Source of the DNA: Bacillota bacterium
GTDB lineage: Bacteria; Bacillota_A; Clostridia; Tissierellales; Peptoniphilaceae
Assembly: GCA_023443045.1 (NCBI GenBank)
Contig: JAEZWK010000006.1
Span: forward strand, 1 to 32,802
DNA length: 32,802 bases
Direction: 5' to 3'
Part shown: in pieces, positions 1 to 6,968 of the stretch
Layout: each line of letters begins with the position of its first letter
How positions within the stretch are numbered: the first letter of the stretch is position 1
The notes under the pieces: model-generated
What the model was told of the DNA's origin: nothing
The model's input: the letters and a program-made list of their open reading frames with translations, nothing else
The model's database searches: none
Program-made: the position numbers and the translations under genes

Positions 1-84
1 TATATTGACTGGTATAACAACAAAAGAATAAAGACAAAATTAAACGGCCTGTCACCTGTTGAGTACAGGTTACAAGCCGTATAG
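1..84 (+). CDS. IS3-family transposase OrfB, C-terminal fragment (runs off the left edge)
   Basis: Frame 1 is open from the first base and ends at TAG (82-84). The visible 27 residues include YNNKRIK and LNGLSPVEYR, a signature C-terminus of IS150/IS3 OrfB transposases, the DDE recombinases that cut and join the element ends. The catalytic DDE residues lie upstream and are not visible. No frameshift is seen in the visible part, so the gene could be intact. It converges on the YtxG-like gene (stop at 138). Confidence 0.85.
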   Translation, partial: YIDWYNNKRIKTKLNGLSPVEYRLQAV

Positions 85-124
85 TAAACGCGGTTATTTT
101 GTCCGGGTTTGTGGGTGCATATCA
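1..124 (+). mobile_element. Right end of an IS3-family (IS150-like) insertion sequence, cut by the window edge
   Basis: Positions 1-84 encode the tail of an IS3-type transposase. They are followed by a non-coding end whose reverse complement reads TGATATGCACCC then ACAAACCCGGACA, resembling the terminal inverted repeat of IS150-group elements (TG..TGCACCC..GGACA). By that reading the element ends near 124, only 13 bp past the stop codon of the minus-strand gene at 138. The left end is outside the window, so neither the target duplication nor the completeness of the element can be judged. The transposase tail is seen directly; the exact boundary is inference. Confidence 0.75.
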
Positions 125-137
125 TATAAGACGCTTA

Positions 138-665
138 TTATCTATCCAATAAATTTTGAATTTTTTCTACTAAAGATATTGCTTTTTCGGCTGTCGATTT
201 TTGTCTTCTAAAAAAACCTAATTTCAAATTATCGCTTATACCTGAAATAGAATCTCTTATATTAAGAGCTGTTTCCTTTACACTATTTCCAGCAGCTTGC
301 ACTCCACTTGCTACTGATTTTACACCACTTGAAACAGCATCTACTGCTTCTTCACAAGTACCTGCCATTCTATTTGCTTTAGATGTAACATCACTTATAT
401 TGCTTACTATATTTTGTACATCCGGCTCAATACTTTCTGTAATATTAGAAATATTGTTTGTTATACTCTCCACATTATCTAAAACATCTGGAAGAGTTTC
501 TAATGATGAGTCTATATTATACTTATTTCTTTCCAATGTATCTTTTATGCTCGAAAAAGTTTTAGCTAAACTAATAAATAAATAGCTTAAAGCTCCTAAA
601 GCACATATACCAGCTAGAATAAGTATCCATAATAAAACTTCTTTAACTGTTATAGCTAATAACAT
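138..665 (-). CDS. DUF948/YtxG-like membrane-anchored protein
   Basis: About 175 residues. One N-terminal transmembrane segment (roughly residues 8-30) is followed by a long, polar, Ser/Asn/Val-rich amphipathic helical region with repeating heptad-like patterns, then a basic FFRRQK stretch near the C-terminus. This matches the DUF948 (UPF0478) family, whose B. subtilis member YtxG is a general stress protein encoded beside YtxH. The partner here is the YtxH gene just upstream (22 bp gap), so the two are probably one transcript. An in-frame GTG at 674 would add three residues, but the GGGTGA ribosome binding site overlaps it and sits well for the ATG at 665, so I chose 665. No biochemical function is known for the family. 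No terminator is visible between its stop and the IS end. Confidence 0.7.
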   Translation of the reverse strand: MLLAITVKEVLLWILILAGICALGALSYLFISLAKTFSSIKDTLERNKYNIDSSLETLPDVLDNVESITNNISNITESIEPDVQNIVSNISDVTSKANRMAGTCEEAVDAVSSGVKSVASGVQAAGNSVKETALNIRDSISGISDNLKLGFFRRQKSTAEKAISLVEKIQNLLDR

Positions 666-686
666 AATTATCACCCGTTATATTAT

Positions 687-1088
687 CTATTTTTTATTCT
701 TTTCTTCTTTGATTTTATCTTCTGCTTTTTCCTTCACTTCTTTTGCTTTATCTTCAGCCTTATCTAATACTTCTTCAGCTTTATCTAGAGCTTTGTCTTT
801 TACTTCTTCTTTTTTAGATTCAAACTTTTCTTTTACTTCTTTTGCCTTGTCTTGAACTTTTTCTTTTGCATCTTCCAATTTTTCCATAACTACATCTTTT
901 TTATCATTATATATCTTTTTGATATCTTCTCTTGTTTCTTTACCTGACTTAGGTGCAAATAAAAGACCTAAAGTTGCTCCTACACAAGCACCTGTAACTA
1001 ATCCACTTGCTACATTAATTACATCTTTAGCAAGTTTTTTTCTTCTTTCTTCTCTTCTTTTTGCTTCAATCATTTCTATTATTTTCAT
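687..1088 (-). CDS. YtxH-domain stress protein with Lys/Glu-rich repeats
   Basis: 133 residues. Residues about 28-55 form the YtxH signature: a glycine-rich hydrophobic helix (GLVTG...GATLGLLFAPKSG) followed by KETREDI. The remainder (about 60-133) is a low-complexity helix of A/K/E/D repeats such as KAEEVLDKAEDKAKEVKEK, resembling LEA or apolipoprotein-like amphipathic helices. YtxH proteins are envelope-associated and stress-induced; their molecular role is unknown. A strong AAGGAGG lies 6 nt before the ATG. A SigB-like promoter is seen upstream (1125-1150). First gene of a two-gene unit with the YtxG-like gene. The repeats are biased in composition, so database hits to the C-terminal half should not be trusted. 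Confidence 0.8.
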   Translation of the reverse strand: MKIIEMIEAKRREERRKKLAKDVINVASGLVTGACVGATLGLLFAPKSGKETREDIKKIYNDKKDVVMEKLEDAKEKVQDKAKEVKEKFESKKEEVKDKALDKAEEVLDKAEDKAKEVKEKAEDKIKEEKNKK

Positions 1089-1124
1089 AATATCCTCCTT
1101 GATAAATAACTTTATATTATTTTA

Positions 1125-1150
1125 TTACCCAATTAATCTTTTTTTAAAAC
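1125..1150 (-). promoter_or_regulatory. Candidate SigB-like promoter for ytxH-ytxG
   Basis: On the minus strand GTTTTA (1145-1150), a 14-nt spacer and GGGTAA (1125-1130) match the general-stress sigma-B pattern (GTTTAA, 12-14 nt, GGGTAT) with one mismatch in each box. It sits about 37 nt before the YtxH start, a sensible leader length. The B. subtilis ytxGHJ operon is known to use SigB and SigH. No good TTGACA/TATAAT pair is seen here. Whether this organism has SigB cannot be seen in the window. Confidence 0.4.
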
Positions 1151-1183
1151 AAATATTTTAAAAATAATTCCTTTATATAAATC

Positions 1184-1212
1184 TTTACAAAAAAATTAGT
1201 TAGTGATAAAAT
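1184..1212 (+). promoter_or_regulatory. SigA-type promoter of the ABC exporter operon
   Basis: TTTACA (1184-1189), a 17-nt spacer and TAAAAT (1207-1212). The predicted start falls inside the palindrome at 1215-1229, about 30 nt before the first ABC gene. Confidence 0.75.
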
Positions 1213-1214
1213 AT

Positions 1215-1229
1215 ATTCGAGGCTCGAAT
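1215..1229. promoter_or_regulatory. Palindromic operator candidate at the exporter start site
   Basis: ATTCGAG-G-CTCGAAT is a perfect 7-bp inverted repeat around a central G, lying directly after the -10 box and over the predicted +1. A dimeric repressor (MarR, TetR or PadR type, as often controls drug exporters) would fit. It is not followed by a T-tract, so it is not a terminator. It is strikingly GC-rich for its surroundings. No regulator gene is adjacent, and I saw no second copy in the window. Confidence 0.55.
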
Positions 1230-1245
1230 TAATTTAGGAGGATTT

Positions 1246-2994
1246 ATGAATTTTTTAAAATCAATAGCCAAATATATGTCGCCATACAAAAAAAGATATT
1301 TTTTTGGAATTTTAGCCCTCATAGTAGTAGATGTGGCAACTCTTTTGAGTCCACAAATTTTAAGAAATCTTGCTAATGATTTTGAAATGGGCACTTTGAC
1401 AAACAATAATTTAATTAAATATGCTCTTTTTGTAATAATGATAGGTGCTTTTGTTGGTATGGGAAGATTTTTCTGGAGGATTTACATATTTGGTAGCGGC
1501 AGAACTATTGAATACGATCTAAGAAAAGAAGTTTTTAATCACTGGTTAACTCTAGACCAAAACTTTTTTATTAATAATAAAACCGGTGATTTAATGAGTT
1601 ATGCAACAAATGATATCAACCAAATTATCAGATTTACTGGTGATGGTATTATGACATCTGTAGATTCAACTTTTATGTTGTTTTTTACAGTTTTTATGAT
1701 GATAAAAACGACAGGATTTAAGTTTACACTTTTATCTCTTGCTCCCCTTCCTTTAATCGTTTTATTGACAATATTTTTCGGAAGAATTTTTCATCGATTA
1801 TTTCAAAGAGAAGCTGATAGCTGGGCAAATCTTACAGATGTGGTACAAGAGAGTTTTTCTGGAATCGGAGTGGTAAAAGCATTTTTATTAGAAGATCATG
1901 TCTGCGAAAAGTTTAGAGAGGCAAATCAAAATTTTTATAATACAAAAGTAAAAACAATAAAGAGTACATCTTTTTTCTTTCCTCTAATGATGTTCATCTC
2001 AGGTATTTGCTACCTTATAATTACGTATTTTGGTGCTCAATGGGTAATTAATTCTAAGTTACAGCTAGGAGATTTCATAGCTCATTATACATATTTAGGT
2101 TTGATTACCTGGCCTGTTAGAGGACTAGGAATTACAATTAATATAATCCAAAGAGGTGCAGCATCATTAGAAAGAGTAAAGGAGATTTTAAAAGTTAAAT
2201 CTCAAATTAAAATTTTAGATGACCCTATTCACCTAGGTGGTAATAAAATTGATGTTACTTTCAAAAATGTTAGTTTTAAATATCCAAAAAGCAAAATAAA
2301 TGCTGTTTCAAATATTGATTTTTCAATACCTAATGGAAAGACTGTTGCTCTTATAGGAAAGACGGGAAGCGGAAAATCTACAATTGCAAAATTACTATTT
2401 AGGCAATACGATGTAACAGAAGGTCAAATACTTATTAATAATAATTCAATAAAAACAATTGATCTAAAAGATTTTTCTAGTAAAACTGGTTATGTACCGC
2501 AGGACAATTTTTTGTTCAGTGATTCTATAAAAGAAAATATTGCGTTTTCATTTGATGAATATCCTGGAGATGAACATGTTATAGATGCAAGTAAAAAAAG
2601 CGGAGTTTTTGATGATATAAACAGTTTTAAATATGCTTTTGATACAGAAATCGGAGAAAGAGGAGTAACACTATCAGGAGGTCAAAAGCAAAGAATTTCA
2701 ATTAGTCGTGCAATTATAAAAAAACCATCTCTTTTAATTTTAGATGACTCACTTTCTGCAGTAGATACAGAGACAGAAAAAAAGATTTTAGATGAATTAA
2801 AACTTTTAGAATCATCGGTTCTAATAATTGCTCATAGAATTTCTACCATTAAACACGCTGACGAGATTTTGTTTTTAGAAGATGGAAGAATTGTAGAGCG
2901 TGGCACTCATGATGAGTTAGTAAAACTAAATGGAAAATACAATCAAATGTATGAACACCAAAAATTAGAAAGTGAAATAACAAAGGAGGTATAA
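1246..2994 (+). CDS. Heterodimeric ABC exporter, subunit 1 (BmrC/LmrC-type half-transporter)
   Basis: 582 residues, the usual size of a half-transporter. An N-terminal six-helix exporter membrane domain (about 15-310) is followed by a nucleotide-binding domain (about 335-575). Walker A is G371-S378 (GKTGSGKS), the signature LSGGQ is 476-480, Walker B is LLILDD 496-501 and the switch histidine is in IAHR. The residue after the Walker B Asp, normally the catalytic Glu, is Asp501. That is the hallmark of the degenerate subunit of heterodimeric exporters such as BmrC and TM287. The next gene supplies the partner, starting 1 nt after this stop with its AAAGGAGG inside this gene's last codons. Likely exports drugs, lipids or peptides from the cytoplasmic membrane; the substrate cannot be read from sequence. 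AGGAGG lies 5 nt before the ATG. Confidence 0.9.
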   Translation: MNFLKSIAKYMSPYKKRYFFGILALIVVDVATLLSPQILRNLANDFEMGTLTNNNLIKYALFVIMIGAFVGMGRFFWRIYIFGSGRTIEYDLRKEVFNHWLTLDQNFFINNKTGDLMSYATNDINQIIRFTGDGIMTSVDSTFMLFFTVFMMIKTTGFKFTLLSLAPLPLIVLLTIFFGRIFHRLFQREADSWANLTDVVQESFSGIGVVKAFLLEDHVCEKFREANQNFYNTKVKTIKSTSFFFPLMMFISGICYLIITYFGAQWVINSKLQLGDFIAHYTYLGLITWPVRGLGITINIIQRGAASLERVKEILKVKSQIKILDDPIHLGGNKIDVTFKNVSFKYPKSKINAVSNIDFSIPNGKTVALIGKTGSGKSTIAKLLFRQYDVTEGQILINNNSIKTIDLKDFSSKTGYVPQDNFLFSDSIKENIAFSFDEYPGDEHVIDASKKSGVFDDINSFKYAFDTEIGERGVTLSGGQKQRISISRAIIKKPSLLILDDSLSAVDTETEKKILDELKLLESSVLIIAHRISTIKHADEILFLEDGRIVERGTHDELVKLNGKYNQMYEHQKLESEITKEV

Positions 2995-2995
2995 T

Positions 2996-4999
2996 ATGAA
3001 TGATAATTTTGATATTGATTATATAGATACTTCCAAAAAAGTTAGTAAATTCAGTTTACTAAAAAAGATGTTATCTTTTGCAAAACCATATAAATATTTA
3101 ATCTTATTGTCACTGTTTTTGGTATTATTATCTGTAGTAGCAGAGCTTTTAAATCCATATTTAGTAAAACTCGCTATAGACGAACATATCTCCGGTGATA
3201 CGATACCTATGGTTCAAACTGATATAACAGACTCTTCATCTATAAAAATCGGAGATAAATATTTCAAAAGATTAGATAAAAATGAAAGAAATAATCTTGA
3301 CCAAAAAGATGTTTATTACATTAAACAAGTAGACACTTCAAGATATTTGACGAAAGATGGAAAATTATTGGAAGAAATTGATGCTGATAATTATCGTACC
3401 TTTAGAAAAAATGATATAAATAGTATCGTAAAGATTTCTCTTCTATATTTATTAGTCGTGCTTATCGGATTTGTATGTACTTGGATTTCAAATTATTTAA
3501 TCGGTAGCAACGGAAACAAAATAATGTTTGATATAAGAGAACAGATTTTTAATCATCTAGTCAAGCAAAACACAAAATTCTTTACCAATAATCCCGTTGG
3601 TAAATTATTGACCAGAGTAACCAGCGACACTGATACTATTAGCAATTTTTATTTAGAAGTCTTGATTGCTATCATTGCTGATATATGTATTTTAGCAGGA
3701 ATAATAGTGATGATGATAAATTTAAATCTGAAACTATTTTTACTTTGCTTTTTGCTATTACCATTTATTTTCTTTGTAACGATATATTTTACCAATAAGT
3801 TTTTTAGGATATTTCGTGTAGCTAGAAGAAAACGCTCTCAAATTTTTACTAGCTTAAATGAATATATATCGGGTATGAGCATTATAAATATTTTTGGTAA
3901 ACAAGAAAAAATTTCTAGAAAGTTTGACGAACTCAATTCTTCTTATTTAAGCACAATTAGATACCAAATTAGAAATCAGGCATTATTTAGACCATGTATA
4001 GAACTTATAAGATCATTGGGAGAAGCCCTGCTAATTTATATAGGAGGCGGAGTTGTACTCAGAGAAGTTATCCCATTTGGTACACTATTTCTTTTTATAA
4101 CATATCTAAAGAAATTCTTCCAACCAATTCTAGATATGACCGAACTCTATAATATGACTCAAAATGTATTTTCTTCTCTAGAGAAAGTAACACAAATCTT
4201 AGACCTAGATACTCAAACAAAAGTGCTGGATATAAAAGAAAAAACCGAATCTAATAAGGGTGATATTGAATTTAAAAATGTATCTTTTTCGTATATAGAA
4301 GGAGAAAGCGTTTTAAAAGATATTTCTTTTAGCATAAAAAAAGGTGAATCTGTAGCTTTTGTAGGAGCAACTGGAGCAGGAAAAACCTCTATAATATCTC
4401 TAATGATGAGACTATATGATATAAATAGCGGAAATATATTCTTGGATGGAAAAGACATAAGAACAATGGAACTTAAAGAATTGAGATCTAGAATTGGAAC
4501 AGTTTTGCAAGATGTATTTTTATTCTCCGGCGATATAAAATATAACCTCACTTTAGGAAAAAACTATTCGACAGAAGAAATATTAGAAGCTTGCAAAAGA
4601 GTTAAAGCTGATGAGTTTATAAATAAATTACCTGATGGCATATATACAAAAGTTCAAGAAAGAGGTCAAACTCTCTCAAGTGGAGAAAGACAATTATTAA
4701 GTTTTGCCAGAACCCTTCTTATAGATCCAGAAATATTAATTTTAGATGAAGCAACAGCTTCTATAGATACCGAAACAGAACTGTGGATTCAAGAAGGTCT
4801 AAAAGAACTTATGAAAGATAGAACAACTATAGCCATAGCTCACCGCTTATCCACCATTTCTAGCATGGATAAAATAATTGTATTAAACAAAGGAAGAATA
4901 GTCGAAACTGGAAACCACCAAGAGCTACTAGAGAAAAAGGGAATGTATTATAAATTATACAAATTACAAATGAGCGAACAAAAAAACAAGCTAAATTAA
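2996..4999 (+). CDS. Heterodimeric ABC exporter, subunit 2 (BmrD/LmrD-type half-transporter)
   Basis: 667 residues, about 85 longer than its partner. The extra length is an extracytoplasmic insertion between TM1 and TM2 (about residues 65-145), polar and charged, as in BmrD and LmrD. The nucleotide-binding domain has Walker A G457-T464 (GATGAGKT), Walker B LILDE with catalytic Glu585, and a signature that departs from consensus: LSSGE (560-564) instead of LSGGQ. Across the dimer, this odd signature faces the first subunit's Asp501 site and the canonical LSGGQ faces Glu585. This gives one competent and one degenerate ATP site, as in the known heterodimers. The last codons form the left arm of a bidirectional terminator, and the TAA overlaps the stop of the convergent GNAT gene. 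Confidence 0.9.
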   Translation: MNDNFDIDYIDTSKKVSKFSLLKKMLSFAKPYKYLILLSLFLVLLSVVAELLNPYLVKLAIDEHISGDTIPMVQTDITDSSSIKIGDKYFKRLDKNERNNLDQKDVYYIKQVDTSRYLTKDGKLLEEIDADNYRTFRKNDINSIVKISLLYLLVVLIGFVCTWISNYLIGSNGNKIMFDIREQIFNHLVKQNTKFFTNNPVGKLLTRVTSDTDTISNFYLEVLIAIIADICILAGIIVMMINLNLKLFLLCFLLLPFIFFVTIYFTNKFFRIFRVARRKRSQIFTSLNEYISGMSIINIFGKQEKISRKFDELNSSYLSTIRYQIRNQALFRPCIELIRSLGEALLIYIGGGVVLREVIPFGTLFLFITYLKKFFQPILDMTELYNMTQNVFSSLEKVTQILDLDTQTKVLDIKEKTESNKGDIEFKNVSFSYIEGESVLKDISFSIKKGESVAFVGATGAGKTSIISLMMRLYDINSGNIFLDGKDIRTMELKELRSRIGTVLQDVFLFSGDIKYNLTLGKNYSTEEILEACKRVKADEFINKLPDGIYTKVQERGQTLSSGERQLLSFARTLLIDPEILILDEATASIDTETELWIQEGLKELMKDRTTIAIAHRLSTISSMDKIIVLNKGRIVETGNHQELLEKKGMYYKLYKLQMSEQKNKLN

Positions 5000-5010
5000 G
5001 CTTGTTTTTT
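4981..5010. terminator. Bidirectional terminator shared by the exporter and the GNAT gene
   Basis: A perfect 12-bp stem (4981-4992 with 4999-5010) carries A6 at one side and T6 at the other, around the six-base loop AAATTA. The exporter TAA (4997-4999) and the GNAT TAA (4996-4998, minus) overlap by two bases at the end of the loop and the foot of the right arm. Each gene's final codons are therefore one arm of the hairpin that ends its own transcript. Confidence 0.9.
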
Positions 5011-5466
5011 ATATGCAACTCTTTTTGTGCCATCTGATACAATTACCTCTCCTAAATATGAAAAACCTAATTTTTTTATTAAATTAATCATAGGTATATT
5101 ACCCTCGTGGGTATCAATACAGATTGTTTTTATACCTTTTTCAAATAAATATTTCATAACCTCTTGTAAAAAATTCGTGGCAACACCTTTTTTGAGAGAT
5201 GACTTTTTTACAGCCAGAGTATGAATTACAGCATAATTTTTTAAATTAAAATGACTGTAAGATTTATCAATATATTTTATATTTAAAATTGCAGAATGAT
5301 TAGAATCTATAAATGCATTTTTATTTTCAATCATTTCATCTATAGTGTGCTCATTTGGATATTCACCCTGCCACTGGTCAATTCCTAATTCTTTTATGCT
5401 ACTTCTTCCATCCATCAAAATATCTATTGCTACATCTCTTTCATAAATTGTTAATATTTTTATCAT
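4996..5466 (-). CDS. GNAT-family N-acetyltransferase
   Basis: 156 residues. The C-terminal half carries the GNAT fold: a core strand (AVIHTLAVKKSS) followed by KKGVATN, matching the (Q/R)xxGx(G/A) pyrophosphate-binding loop for acetyl-CoA. Then comes the helix LQEVMKYLFEKG, and motif B residues DTHEGNIPMINLIKKLGF, typical of acetyltransferases of small molecules or N-termini. The open frame extends further upstream, but AAGGTGA lies 4 nt before the ATG at 5466, so I chose that start. Substrate unknown. It converges on the ABC exporter and shares its terminator; nothing in the sequence ties the two functionally. Confidence 0.8.
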   Translation of the reverse strand: MIKILTIYERDVAIDILMDGRSSIKELGIDQWQGEYPNEHTIDEMIENKNAFIDSNHSAILNIKYIDKSYSHFNLKNYAVIHTLAVKKSSLKKGVATNFLQEVMKYLFEKGIKTICIDTHEGNIPMINLIKKLGFSYLGEVIVSDGTKRVAYKKQA

Positions 5467-5473
5467 AATCACC

Positions 5474-5501
5474 TTGTATAAAATTAATTTTGTATTATAA
5501 T
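5474..5501 (+). promoter_or_regulatory. Promoter of lplA
   Basis: TTGTAT (5474-5479), a 16-nt spacer and a perfect TATAAT (5496-5501), ending 32 nt before the lplA start. It overlaps the upstream region of the divergent GNAT gene. Confidence 0.6.
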
Positions 5502-5533
5502 ATATTATATAAACCTTAAAAATGGAGGTCAAT

Positions 5534-6529
5534 ATGAAATTTGTTGAAAGTCATAGCAATGATACGTATTATAACCTTAGTTTTGAAGAATATATCTTTA
5601 AAAACTTACCGCTAGAAGAAGATGAGTATGTTTATTTATGGATAAATGAACCATCTATTATCGTAGGCACAAATCAAAATGTTTATAATGAAATAAACGA
5701 AGAGTATGTAAATGAAAAAAATCTAAAAGTTGCCAGAAGAATAACTGGTGGTGGTGCTGTATATCACGACTTTGGAAATCTAAATTTTTCATTTGTAACT
5801 AAAACAAAGGGATCAGATCAGATTGATTTCAAAAAATATTATATTCCTATTGTAAATGCATTAAAAGCAATTGGAATAGATGCAGAATTATCAGGTAGAA
5901 ATGATATAACAATAGATGGAAAAAAATGTATAGGTTCTAGTCAAAGCATCTATAAAAATAGAGTTCTTTCCAATGGATGTATTTTATTTGATGTAAAAAT
6001 GAGTGAGCTTGCCGAAGCACTTAAAGTTAGAAAAGAAAAATTAGAAGATAAGGGTGTAAAAAGCGTAAAAGCTAGAGTAACAAATATAAAACCCTATCTA
6101 AATAACGAAGAAATGACAGCTGAAGATTTTAAAGAAATACTAAAACAAGAAATCTTTAAACAATTCAATGAAGAACCTAAAGAATATATTATGAACCAAG
6201 AGGACTTAGACGGAGTAAAATATATATATAACACACGTTTTAGCCTAAAAGAATGGAATTATGGAAGAAATCCAAAAACTGAAAAGCATATATATAAAAA
6301 ATTACCAGCTGGTGGTATCGAACTTTCATATAATATAAAACATGGAAAAATTGATTCTCTTATCATACAAGGTGACTTTTTTGGAAAAGGCGATGTAAAG
6401 GATATCGAAGCATTATTAAGACAAACCAAATACCAAAAGCAAGATATTATTGACAGACTAAAAGATGTAGACATGACACAATACTTTGGAAATGTAACAA
6501 AAGAGGAATTTGCAGAATTATTTTTCTAA
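5534..6529 (+). CDS. lplA: Lipoate-protein ligase A
   Basis: 331 residues. Activates free lipoate with ATP to lipoyl-AMP and transfers it to the lysine of lipoyl domains (2-oxoacid dehydrogenases or GcvH). Seen: the RRITGGGAVYHD loop that binds the lipoyl-adenylate, RNDITIDGKK with the predicted catalytic Lys131 followed by a GSS segment, and a C-terminal accessory domain (about 250-331) as in bifunctional bacterial LplA. The upstream ATG at 5522 overlaps the ribosome binding site TGGAGGT; the ATG at 5534 sits 4 nt after it and is preferred. Monocistronic, with its own promoter. No lipB or lipA is nearby, so it points to scavenging of external lipoate. The lipoylated target cannot be told from this window. 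Confidence 0.93.
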   Translation: MKFVESHSNDTYYNLSFEEYIFKNLPLEEDEYVYLWINEPSIIVGTNQNVYNEINEEYVNEKNLKVARRITGGGAVYHDFGNLNFSFVTKTKGSDQIDFKKYYIPIVNALKAIGIDAELSGRNDITIDGKKCIGSSQSIYKNRVLSNGCILFDVKMSELAEALKVRKEKLEDKGVKSVKARVTNIKPYLNNEEMTAEDFKEILKQEIFKQFNEEPKEYIMNQEDLDGVKYIYNTRFSLKEWNYGRNPKTEKHIYKKLPAGGIELSYNIKHGKIDSLIIQGDFFGKGDVKDIEALLRQTKYQKQDIIDRLKDVDMTQYFGNVTKEEFAELFF

Positions 6530-6534
6530 TCAAA

Positions 6535-6566
6535 AACACCCCTAATCTCATAACATTAGGGGTGTT
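6535..6566 (-). terminator. Strong hairpin between lplA and the small minus-strand ORF
   Basis: A perfect 12-bp stem (6535-6546 with 6555-6566) and an 8-base loop. On the minus strand the stem runs straight into TTTTT; on the plus strand no T-tract follows (ATAGTTCG). It is therefore a proper terminator for minus transcription and at best a 3'-end stabiliser for lplA, whose stop is 5 nt upstream. Confidence 0.75.
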
Positions 6567-6603
6567 ATAGTTCGTAGCAATCTACATTTTTTGGTTCAAT
6601 CAT
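6565..6603 (-). CDS. Possible 12-residue peptide gene (MIEPKNVDCYEL)
   Basis: A short minus-strand ORF, ATG to TAA, with a purine-rich ribosome binding site (GAGGAGG, 7 nt spacing) as good as those of the real genes. It is immediately followed by a strong terminator whose arm includes the TAA. No gene lies downstream on that strand, so it is not the leader of an attenuator. The peptide is acidic, with one Cys. I do not recognise it. A stop-free stretch of about 22 codons just upstream overlaps its ATG (GTATGA) but has no normal start codon, only ATT. It may be a real micro-ORF, the end of a decayed gene or chance. Confidence 0.3.
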   Translation of the reverse strand: MIEPKNVDCYEL

Positions 6604-6934
6604 ACCTCTTCCTCCTCATATTTTTGTATGTTTCCTCTTTTGAAAATTAATTTTAATCTTTTAGCAATGTACCTCTCTTTCTTTTATTTTAGAAAAAATA
6701 TTCAATTGTAATTAAATTAACTTTTTTACCTACATTCATAACCTGAATAAAGTTTTTCATAAAATTTGTATAAGCTAATTTTTTTGATTTGTTATTGCTA
6801 CAAACCTATCTGAAAAAGGATATTAAATATATATCAAGCACTCGGCGTAAAATAATTTTTTGTACTATACTATATATTATATTCCTTTGTAGTATTATTA
6901 TACCCTGATAAATTGATTTAAAACATATTTTTGA
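6604..6934. other. Gene-free stretch between the 12-codon ORF and the flippase terminator
   Basis: Very AT-rich. On the minus strand it holds the ribosome binding site of the 12-codon ORF and two short stop-free stretches without normal start codons (near 6604-6690 and 6725-6790). I see no tRNA, repeat array or convincing promoter. Confidence 0.4.
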
Positions 6935-6968
6935 AAAAAAAATAAAAAAAAACGCTAAATCTTTAGCG
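6935..6968 (-). terminator. Terminator of the flippase-like gene
   Basis: On the minus strand CGCTAA-AGAT-TTAGCG (6953-6968) is followed by a long run of T with a single A (6935-6952). The TAG stop of the gene (6955-6957) lies in the right arm. Confidence 0.85.

Noticed and set aside
919..1161. 80-codon plus-strand frame opposite ytxH
   Set aside because: Antisense shadow of the repeat-rich YtxH gene, without a ribosome binding site.
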